A stretch of DNA of 64,000 nt from contig CM066912.1 in assembly GCA_033964015.1 (NCBI GenBank), positions 29,040,532 to 29,104,531 on the forward strand. The letters are read 5' to 3'. Positions 45,861-55,900 of this stretch are shown piece after piece. The translations under genes and the position numbers were made by a program. Source of the DNA: Scolanthus callimorphus (lineage: Eukaryota; Cnidaria; Anthozoa; Actiniaria; Edwardsiidae). The first letter of the stretch is position 1, and each line of letters starts with the position of its first letter. The notes beneath the pieces were generated by a model. It made no database searches. It worked only from the letters and a program-made list of their open reading frames with translations, and had not been told where the DNA came from.

Positions 45861-46605
45861 TGTTCAGATAGCTTCGGAAATATATACTCTATGCAGTGTC
45901 CTATGTATAGTGTTGTTTTCAAAACTGCGTGAATGTTTTCACTGATTGCGCTTGTATGGTCGCGTGATTTGTCTGCGCGCGCGCGCGGAACTTCTAACGG
46001 TAATCAGGCAAGCGCGCGAGTTGTTCTATATAAATGCGCGCCGTGTATTTGCCCATTTTATGAAGCAAACGAAGAGGGCACATTCTGGATTGAGAACCGG
46101 GCGACACAAAGTGATGAATATCAAAAATGGAGTTTGAGTTTTGGAAGACCGAGCCGGCAACAACGTATGCCTGCCAGAGCACAACTCACCTGCCCCTGGT
46201 ATCCCTGTCTTCAACAACAAGGCTAGAAAACGTAGACGACATTACGTCATGAGGTTCCGCTCATAGCATTTTGGCTGTGCATGTGGCGGCTTTTCAGGAA
46301 AAAATCCCATTTCCGTTCCCCATTTCTTGCTAGTCTACGTTTGTAGAGCTTTCTGTCACTTCGCTGACTTTGAACGGCCAACCTCGTTGCTAGAGCCCAG
46401 GCCAACGCCTGGTAGATACTTGATATATGTGGTTCATTATCTCGCCGCTGGCTCAAACATGCACTGGGCTCTGGGAACGAGATTAATTTTGAATGCAGGC
46501 ATGCGTCAATGACTATACCAGAACCTCCCCCCCAATCTCGTACCCAGAGCCGTCATCTTTTGGCCAGCGGCAAGATTCAGGGCATTCACGTACCCAGAGC
46601 TCCCC

Positions 46606-46825
46606 ATTCTCGAACCCAGAGCTCCCCGGCTCGTAACCTCGCGGGGGAGGCTCTGGTGACAACCACTGACGCATGCGCAAGATTTAATACAGAGCCGCTG
46701 AGAGAAAGATCTTTCAGCGCATGCTCCAACGCTCAAAATCAACCAATCAGCGACGGCCCTCAAATGGATGTCCCCAGAGCCACCCCTGCGAGCAGACGAG
46801 CCGGGGAGCTCTGGGTACGAGAATG
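46606..46825 (+). repeat. 220-bp MITE with ATTCTCGAACCCAGAGCTCC ends
   Basis: The left end ATTCTCGAACCCAGAGCTCC and the right end GGGGAGCTCTGGGTACGAGAAT are inverse. The interior contains GACGCATGCGCAAGATTTAA and CCAATCAGCGACGGCCCTCA. Other copies: 23128-23311, 46826-47125 and 59031-59248. Confidence 0.8.
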
Positions 46826-47330
46826 AGAGCTCCCCGGCTCGTCACCTCGCGGGGGAGGCTCTGGTGACAGCCACTGACGCATGCGTATAAGAAAATGGTG
46901 GTTTTATGCCTCATAATTACTTTTGGAGCGTTCAAGTCCGAGGCATAGGTTTAAATGACGACTAGGAAACGAATGCCAGTGTTATTTTGACAGATACGTT
47001 TTTATAAAGCGAGATTAAGCTGCTTTCATGTACGCCTGCACGCCATTTCAGCCAATCAGCGAAGGCCCTCAAATGGATGTCACCAGAGCCTCCTCTGCGG
47101 GGGATCTCTGGGTTCGAGAATGGATTCAGGGCTCTGGGGGAATCCGATTTGTGAGCATGCGTGGTACGTCAAAAACGTAACGAACTTTCCTACACCGTTC
47201 AAACCGGAAACCCAGAATCTGGGTTTTAAAAAAATCGATTCCCCCAGAGATGACGGGCTCTGGGTACGAGATTGAGCCTCCCCCGCGAGGTGACGAGCCG
47301 AGGAGGTCTGGGTGCGAGAATGATTCGCGC
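46826..47330 (+). repeat. Second MITE copy split by an insert, plus a related element
   Basis: 46826-46885 and 47050-47125 together match the 46606-46825 element, with about 160 bp inserted between. 47126-47330 belongs to the GGATTCCCCCAGAG/GGCTCTGGGTACGAGATT family also found at 59467-59690. Confidence 0.65.
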
Positions 47331-47739
47331 TCGTTATTCTTTTCTTCGTTTATGTTCACCTTTGAAATAAAATCTTCCAACTGTTCTGCAATGCATTGTA
47401 TTAAAGTCGATTACAAAACCAACTTTAGAAACACCGACTGCATCTTTCCCGAGTTTTCTACTTTTCATTAACAACTTCCAAATCCCAAACTCGTCGCTTG
47501 GCAACCATCCATCTATAGAGTTCATTAACTAACAATAGCGCTTATTTTGGGATTAATAAGATACTTAGCTGAACTGATTGAGTATTATTCAAGGGCATTC
47601 CAAAAAACTAGAAGATTAATCCCTATGATACATACACCATCCCTTGTAGAATGTGCTCGATCAGAGTATTTAGTAATCTGCCCTTTGCTAGGAAGGATTT
47701 GGATATTACACCAATTCACAACTCGAATGGTGAGTATCA

Positions 47740-48260
47740 GAGTTCACTTTACGGACCCTTTCGGGGGGAACTAACCGGAACCAGATGGACGTTAAAGAAC
47801 CACGAGGACCGTCGGAAGTTGCCCAACCTCTGTGTCACAGAACTCATCATACTAACACACACTCATGTTTATGAAACTGGTTTCTATGGGCGGATGAGTT
47901 ATCCAAAATGTAAAGCGCTTAGAACTTGGAATAAGCGCATAAGTGGGAATAAGTCCCACACTGCTTCAAGGGCGCTGTTGGTCAGTATAAGTATCACGTG
48001 GCATGTGGTTGCTATAACAACACGTATTTTGAGATTGAGAAATATGCTTGAGAAAAAGATTCAATGCGCGCGCTGCGCAAGGGACTTCATTGGCACGGCT
48101 GGGCAATTTGGAAAAAAATTGAAAGCACCCAACTCTTGAAAAGGCTAAGTCCCTGGCTTTCTGGGCTGGGCTTTCTGATCTCCCCTCTTCGTTTTAGTTG
48201 CTTCAGACAATTGTAAGCGCCATTGAGCTTCAAATGGCGCTATATAAATTTTGTATTATT
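47740..48260 (+). repeat. SINE/LINE-tail-like repeat
   Basis: It contains CAGATGGACGTTAAAGAACC and AAAGCGCTTAGAACTTGGA, and ends in GGCGCTATATAAATTTTGTA with a TATTATTAT tail, the usual 3' end of cnidarian SINE/L2-type repeats. Confidence 0.5.
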
Positions 48261-48377
48261 ATAAGTTTGAGATGTGACGAAAGAAGAAACGTTTAGCGTG
48301 CTGCATTTGGTAGAAAGCCAGCAACAGAAACTTTCAGAAGTGTGAATAAAGAACTTCAGACGTATGTGTGTGTGTGT

Positions 48378-48408
<31 letters not shown>
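48378..48408. repeat. G31 homopolymer after a GT microsatellite
   Basis: A run of 31 G follows (TG)n at 48364-48377. Confidence 0.9.
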
Positions 48409-48409
<1 letters not shown>

Positions 48410-48520
48410 GAAGTCCCAGGGCGGATCCAGACATTTCCAAAGGGAGGGGCACACGACCTCGTTAATTTTATAATAAACAATTTGGAGGCCAGTTATTCAT
48501 CGAAGTTCCATTCCTTTCAG

Positions 48521-48663
48521 ATAAATGCGCAGTGGAAGTGTCCGAGCGGGTACCCTGTGGCTATGACGGGATAGCGCCCAGACTGCTGGCCACTGACTGT
48601 TGCTATGACTACAAGCGTAAGACATGCTACAACCACCACGTTGCTACCAACCCACATAAATGA
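48521..48663 (+). CDS. Orphan trefoil (P-type) domain exon, one cysteine missing
   Basis: An acceptor (CCTTTCAG) at 48513-48520 precedes an exon that reads in phase 1: DKCAVEVSERVPCGYDGIAP, then RLLATDCCYDYKRKTCYNH, ending TGA at 48661-48663. The spacing Cys-x9-Cys-x9-[Leu]-x3-CysCys fits a trefoil domain in which the third Cys and its codon are lost. Trefoil domains occur in secreted mucosal and venom-like proteins and glycosidases. No upstream exon was found in the surrounding repeats, so it may be the end of a gene with a long intron or a stranded exon. Confidence 0.5.
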
Positions 48664-49803
48664 TCGAGTTGCTGTTACTTCTCTCCCGACGTTGACACGT
48701 AGAATCTATTAGACTATAGCATGGAGTCGGTTAACGGTTTACCTCTTGTTGCCACCAAATTCAGATGTGATGATTCCTTTGGTGGTTACAATGTCAATGT
48801 TTCCTTACACTTTTCTTACACTTACACTGAGTGCACGAGTGTATGTGCATACAGAACTAACAAAAGTATCCACCACAAGGAATCATCACATGATCTGAAT
48901 TGGGTGGCAACAAGATGTAAACTACGTTATCCGATTTGGTCTATTCCATTAGCGTCCACACCTTCAAATTTGATAGCAAAACAAGCAGCCAGTCAAGTTC
49001 ACCAAAGAGTCCATTACCGAGAGTAAAATTCTTTACCGGTGTGATGTTGCTCCCATCAGCATAGGCGGTGGACCAGGGATGGGGGGGTGGAGGGGGGGGG
49101 GGGGTGCTCGAGCACCCCACTTTTTGAACTGGGTGAGTTTTATTATTTGTATTTACACGCAAAGGAGAAAAGGAACCGAAGAACAGAAGGGTGTCCTTTG
49201 TTTCTGTTTTGACATTAGGCTCAGAGAACGTAGGGGTTAAGATTATATTGTGACATATTTTCATCTGAAATGTATATGAGGTCAAAACATGACAAAACGA
49301 AATTACATTTTTGCCTCTTCGGCACCCCCACTTTTGAGGGTACTCCGCCGCGCCTGATCAGAGCCAGAAAATCTTTTTAGTAACATATTTTCATTATTTT
49401 CTGAGTGTTTGTTTGTGTTAGTTTTTACTCGCGAAGGCTACAAATAAAACGACATGAAACGACTGTCCGTTTTGCATTTCACAGTTTAATTCGTGCGGCT
49501 TGGAGTGAGGTGTTTGTGTAACGTTTAATAGTACCCTACAAGCTATAGTTGGTAAACTGCAAGTTTTTGTTAAACTATTTCAATGCGAAAAATAGACTTT
49601 TCTGACGCTCTCCTGGTAGGGAAAGACCTGGTATGGGAGATTCTTACTCATAGTAATGGTTCGCATCCAGTTGTTTATTCAGGTTCACAGGGAATTTCGG
49701 CAGAAACCCATACATGGGAAAAGCTGAATTTCCCATGTAGAAGAATGGTGGGAAGTTTTCGGATTTCCATGGCTTTTCATGTGAGTTCCAGGGCCGTAGC
49801 TAG

Positions 49804-49804
<1 letters not shown>

Positions 49805-49836
<32 letters not shown>
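49805..49836. repeat. G32 homopolymer
   Basis: An uninterrupted run of 32 G is flanked by GCTAGC and CAGGGCGGC. Confidence 0.9.
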
Positions 49837-49839
<3 letters not shown>

Positions 49840-50224
49840 GGCGGCTGAGGGGCAGAGGGGGCAGTTGCCCCCCCAGCGAAGTAAAATTTTAGTGTCAACA
49901 TGTGGGGAATAATCTGCATGCACCCCCAGCAAAAACAAAGAATGACCAAGGCTTGCCTCCCCAGACAAAAATTCTAATTTCTAGCTACGGCCATGCGTGC
50001 GTGCGCCTTGGGAAATTCAGCTTTACCGTGGATGATGCATGGGTTCGGGTTTCCAGGTTTCGGCTAGCGAACTTATCAATCTCGGTTTACGAAAAGATGA
50101 TTTACTTTCTTGGTTTACTTTCTGATAATTTATTGGAAGTCTAAATAAACAAGTCTGAAAACGTGCTATTTGTTTTGTGTTACTTTTTGCTAATGTATGT
50201 TGATTTATGCCAGTGAAAGACTGA

Positions 50225-50944
50225 CAGAGCGGATTTCAGATGACTGTCGTGAGTAATTGGTAATCACTCGTAGGTTTTTGAATCAGAATTGGTGATTAAT
50301 GATGATAGAGAATGGAAAACCCCCGGGGGGGGGGGGGGGGGGGACTCCCATATTTTGACCGGGGATGATCGTCGTATCTTTTAGGGGTTAAAATCACGTG
50401 GTTTGGTCTCTTTAGGGGTGATCTGATCTTCAATAAATTTAGGCAGATTGGTATCTTTTAGGGCCGAAACTGTGTCCAAATTGCTTTTTTCTCTAAAAAC
50501 CGTGGTAAGAAAGAGAGATTATTCGATGAGAAGACGATGAATTAGAAAACAAAACACGGAAATGTCTTCATGGGTATTTCCCTGTTACCTGTGTCCTTCG
50601 CGCCTACTTGGCACATAAGACCTCATCTTTTAGGGTATCTTTTAGGGTATAATTTTTTTGAGCCACGCTATGGCCCGCCATGTTTGGTATCTTTAGGGGT
50701 GAAACTGAAATTTCCGACGATCATCCCGACAAAAAAATATGGGAGTCCCCCCCCCCCCCCCCCCCGGGGGAAAACCAAAACAGAAACGCAAAATATGCAA
50801 CGTTTCAGACCTTTATTTCGGTCCTTCTTCAGAATTGGTGTTATCACTTTTATAATTACATGTAATTACTCTGTAGGTTTTGTTCAGAATTGGTGTGATC
50901 ACTTTGTGATTGGTTCACTACAGTCATATGAAATCTGCTAGAGC
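50225..50944. repeat. MITE (CAGAGCGGATTTCAGATGACTG family) with a second element nested inside
   Basis: The outer ends CAGAGCGGATTTCAGATGAC and CAGTCATATGAAATCTGCTAG are inverse. Inside, about 50317-50776 is a second element whose ends (GAAAACCCCCGGGG, GACTCCCATATTTTG and the inverse at 50735-50776) also pair. Its interior repeats TATCTTTTAGGG units. Confidence 0.75.
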
Positions 50945-52217
50945 TATAGAATAGTTTACATTAGCATCAATCGTTGTGGAAACGGCTGTGACGAGTTTGT
51001 GTGTAATAAATCGATTGAAATGGGCTCGTTATACAGGTTGCAAAACTTCAATTATTATCTAGTCCTAACTACAGTTCGCTTTAATTTCTTTTTACAGGTT
51101 TGTACGGGACTGTATTCTCTCCCTTTACTGTACAATAGAGAGCAGATCCAGTTGTGTACTGTTTCTACCCTTTTCTCCAGTTGTATACGTTTTCTACCCT
51201 TTTCTCTTGGGTGGGTGCAGGCAAAAGTGATAGTTATCGATTAGGCGCGGCGCGTCTCTTGAATAGAAAACGTACAACTGCAATGGGAGAAAACTGGGCG
51301 AGGAACTGATTGGTTCGTACAGTTTATTGACTACGAAGAAATGCCCAAAACCCACTCGCAATGTTTTGACTATGGGTCGCGTGCTGCCTGAAACAGCTGT
51401 ACGCCCAGCACTCATAAATAAGGCGTTACGAGAATATAGAACCGCTGAAACAAAATAACTCGGTCTGTCCGTCCTAACGGATAGGGGAGAATGGGGAGGG
51501 CTGTGTAATATTAGTAAAGCGCTCTGACACCTGAGCACATAGACAGATGGCAAAACGCCAATTAATTTTAAACTGATCTACATGTATTTGAATTAAAAGG
51601 GCACATTGCTAGCTCGAATTCCAAACAAAGAAAGCAGTTTGAAAAACAAGCCATAGTCTAGACTAGAACGAAACATAAAAGGAAAGGAATTTGCAGCTGA
51701 AAGAGAGTGTTTTTACAGGCTCAAAGATTTTTCTTCCAGATAAAAAGCGTTATTTATCGGTACAATTGTGACTTTGTTTTCAACGCGTGGACCGTTTTCG
51801 TTGTGAGACCGAAAAATCCACTTGCGTCATAAACACGTCCAACGCCCTCGATAATATTTGTTTTGTTACTTTTGTAACACCTCTTATTTGTAAATGAATT
51901 TCGATAACTTTGCAACAAATTTAACAGCGCTTAAACGTTCTAAGACGCACTTTTTCATGCCTGAAAAAGTCTGTTCGCTTTTTCAAAAAGCGATGTGAGC
52001 TTACACACAGGATTAAACCGAAAAACTATTAGCTGCCAATCAATCGAAGCCACCATGGCAACTGACACCCCTCAGCTCATTATACATATTTTAAAAAGCG
52101 GGTATGAACAACAAAGTGATCAGTCCAGTTTTGATTCGCGTGGGTTGAGCTTTTAAATATGGATAGACAAGACTTATATTCACTTTTCCCTCGTAGAGAA
52201 GTGAAACAGCTTTCATT

Positions 52218-52263
52218 ATGTTAACTTATGTCGTAGTCGAGGGAGAAAGCGCTCGAACTATAG
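52218..52263 (+). CDS. Candidate first exon of the synaptotagmin gene
   Basis: ATG TTA ACT TAT at 52218 opens a 15-codon frame (MLTYVVVEGESARTI) ending at a strong donor, G|GTAAGTC. It sits 720 bp before the transmembrane exon. The phase is off by one base relative to that exon, so the link needs a 1-nt correction and is tentative. Confidence 0.3.
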
Positions 52264-52984
52264 GTAAGTCAAAATGGTTGCTATATTTCGAAGTTATTTA
52301 GCAAAGCAGTACAAAACCGTGGTCGATTGGGTATTACGGGTGAAGAGAACAAACTGAAGAGTAATTACAAAGGCTCTTTACAAGACACAAAAGAACAGAA
52401 ACAGCGTATTGCTCATTTAGGATTCATCGATCACAACTTCCTGCTTACGATATTTTCGAAGCGAACGGCAAAAGTTCTTGTTGTTTTGAAATTAATTCGA
52501 AGAGTTTAACGGTTATCAGTTTCGGCTTGGTTTTCTTGGTTCGGTGAACACAAGTCAGAAGCATCCCGCAAATCAATTCAACACTTTTAAATACCAAAGA
52601 ATGTACTAAATAGATCTGTTAATAAGTCTCTAAAGAAGAAAGTCTTTTAAAAGATTCGGGATACCAGTTGAATGTTTTATTCACGAGAACTTTTGACAAT
52701 CGATTAGAAATTTGGCGCTCGCTGAATAGTTGAAATTTAATCCTCGTATTTCAGACAGAAGTCACGAAGGTTAAGATAATAAATAACATAGGTTAAATTT
52801 CCATTTCGCCAATCTAAAATCATACACAAAGGCGAAATACCAAGTTCTGATATAAAACCATGTCTTTCAGTTTACGCGTCTCTGCACGCGAAAGTTCGCT
52901 GAGGTGAAACGCGCGTGTCTGTGTTAATTTAAGTCTAACAACATAATTAATTTCCTTTTTTTTAAATATTTCTGATTTGTTTAG

Positions 52985-55900
52985 ATGGAGCAATTGGGCA
53001 CCAATTCTTGCGAGTTTGGTATCCCTTAGCACAGTGGCTATATTATGTTCTTGGGTTACAATTGTTGGAAGAAAAACGTACTTCAAGGACTCGGAGACCT
53101 CTGAAACCTTGGACTCAAGTTCTGAATCGTTAGCATCGACGCCAGGCCATAAATATCGAAAGTATTGGACAAAGGCCGACAGGGCAGATACAGCCGCCCT
53201 ATCAAATGCTTATACCTCCCGTTTTCCGTACGATTCGCCAGATTATGGTAGAAAATCACTTAAATTTGGCCAGCCGCCGGTACAAGAATTCGACTTGCAG
53301 ACACCTCAGCCAGATGTTGCAAAAGTGGAAGTGCCTCCAGCTCCTCCTCCCCTCCGGAATCCAACCTTCCAGGAGACTTGGGAAAACTGTTCTTTTCCCT
53401 CAATTATAATTCGCATCATATGGTCCTAACTCTAAAAATTCTCAGGGCCACTAATTTACCGGCGAAGGACTTCAGCGGGACAAGTGATCCCTTCGTGAAG
53501 ATCATGCTTCTACCAGATAAGAAGCATAAATTAGAGACCAGAGTCAAACGAAAGAATTTAAACCCAGTTTGGAACGAAGTATTTACGTTCGAGGGTTTTC
53601 TCATAATAAATTGCTCGAAAGAACGCTTTATATGCAAGTGCTGGATTATGATAGATTCTCTAGAAATGATCCTATTGGAGAAATTGAGATTCCACTAGAA
53701 AAATATCGACCTTGGACCCATGACTCTCACATTTACCAAGGATTACTACTGTGCAAGAAAGATAAGGTAAGATATGAAACATTAATCTTCAGTAAACATT
53801 CAATGGTAAATTTGTTATTAAATATTCATTTATTTACAGAATGTTAAACATTTTAAACTTTCAAGCAATTAAATTGATATTCAATGCCTTTTGTTTTATG
53901 AATACATTAAATATATTAAATTCTTATTAACTCTTAGAAATGTATGAATTTCTTGATAAAAACAGAGTTCAGCCATTTTCGTTAGGTTTCGCGACTTGCA
54001 GTGAAGGAACCACATTTTCTTTACGAGCGTTTTTATGACAAAGTATTTTTGTATATTTGCAGTACCTTCGGGCGTTTAAAAAAATATATAGTTAGCACAT
54101 AATTTCCCTATAAATAAAACATTTATGTAAAAAGAACAATAACCAGGCGTGTAACTACTGTACGCAAATACGCACGTGCGTACTCGTGAAGCCAAAATTA
54201 AGCAATAAATGATGCAACAGAAATGGGAAGCTGAGCCGCTGATGAAAGCAATGCAGTGCATACCTCAAAAAATGTACGGCTACGCCCCTGAAGTAATGAT
54301 TATTTATATATCAAAAAAAGGCTGTTTAACAATTTGATAAGTGTGCAAGAGTCATATGTCTGAGCTGAGTGAATAAAAGGACTTTTAATTTTTGTATACA
54401 CTTCAAAGAAAACGTTATGAAATATTTATGTTGTAAAACGGTGAAATGGTCGTGGATCGTTGCACGTTTTACGTAAAAACGTTTTCAAGAAACACGAGAC
54501 AGAAATATGCCCAAAACATAAGAGAAGGTCAGAACTGGAAATTAAGAAAAAAATAGGTCGCATTTTAGCCAATAATTTATTTGCATTTACAGAGTGAGAA
54601 ATGCAAATGAGAAACGTTCAATCGAAAACGCGACTCGACCACCTTACAGGCGCAATTTCCAGCCTTGAACAGTTGAATGTTCATAAACTTACTACAAATA
54701 ATTGAGAATTTTTTTACATAGTTTAAGCCCGAGCTCTACTCTAACTCTACTCAAAAGAATATATATCAAATATCAAACTTATCATGAAAGAAAAGATAAG
54801 TGTTATCTGTCAAGCATAGTTCACAATGGGTTATAATATATCTTGACTGGATCCAGAAATTTCTCAAACATTTTTCCTATAAACAGCTGTTCCAAAGTAA
54901 TTAATTTCTCATATAAAAACACTTTGGTAACTGTATTTTATTTAGAAGATGACCAACAGGCTACTCAGTTGGAACTTCCCCTAATAACGAATATTATTAA
55001 TTAATTAGAATGGTTTCCGAATAGTAGATAAGCTGACAGCTGGGAAAAACGCACAGGGTTTCTTGTCAAATAACTTTTTTCTCTGACTGATAAGCAGTTC
55101 CCGCCTTTGGCCCAAAAGCGGGGGAAATATTGCACCTAACAATGTTTTAAGCCGGTGGGGTGGAGGTGTGGCAGGGGGTGGCGCGTCGACATTTCGTTTT
55201 TTCGGTCATATTACTTGCCCTTGGACCGGAATTTTATGCCAAAACATGGTGATTCATTAAGATGCACTCCAGTAGACCGCGGCAGCACTTGATTTTTCGG
55301 CCCGTCGCGGCTGCTTCAAATCAATAGGCCTTATCACGGTTTCCGACGCCATTTTGTTCGGTAGGCAAGATGTGCAAAATCCCACACAAACTCTGTAAAC
55401 GCGAAGTGAAATCGTTGCGAAAATATCAAATATATCGGTAAAATATGAATCGTAGCATTGAGAGAGTGGCTGAAACTGTTTACCTTAAAAGTTTGGAGGT
55501 TATAGCTGCTGTATGAATCGAGTAATTACGTTTTTAATTCTTCACACAAACGCCTGTAAAATCTGTGTGCATCGATGCGTAAAAAGCCTGTCAAAATACA
55601 AGGGTAGATGTGGAAAAATAAAAACTACAATTGCTCGCTTTATAGAGAGCGTAGGAAGCTTAAATTTGATAGAGTGATTGTTTGGCCAAGTAGAATTATT
55701 TTACGCTAAGTACTTTGTTGATATGTGCTATATTTTCGCAACGATTTCACTTCGCGTTTACAGAGTTTATGTGGGATTTTGCACATCTTGCCTACCGAAC
55801 AAAATGGCGGCGGAAACCGTGATAAGGCCTATACTAAGCATCATCGCTTTTTATTTACCACGTGATGCGTTGCTTATTTACCACGTGATCAATACTTTTT

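Larger units (their letters stand above)
48664..52217. other. Repeat-rich spacer upstream of the synaptotagmin gene
   Basis: G runs at 49080-49110, fragments with GAGCACCCCAC, and the nested MITE at 50225-50944 are present. Short frames here are low-complexity. Confidence 0.4.
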
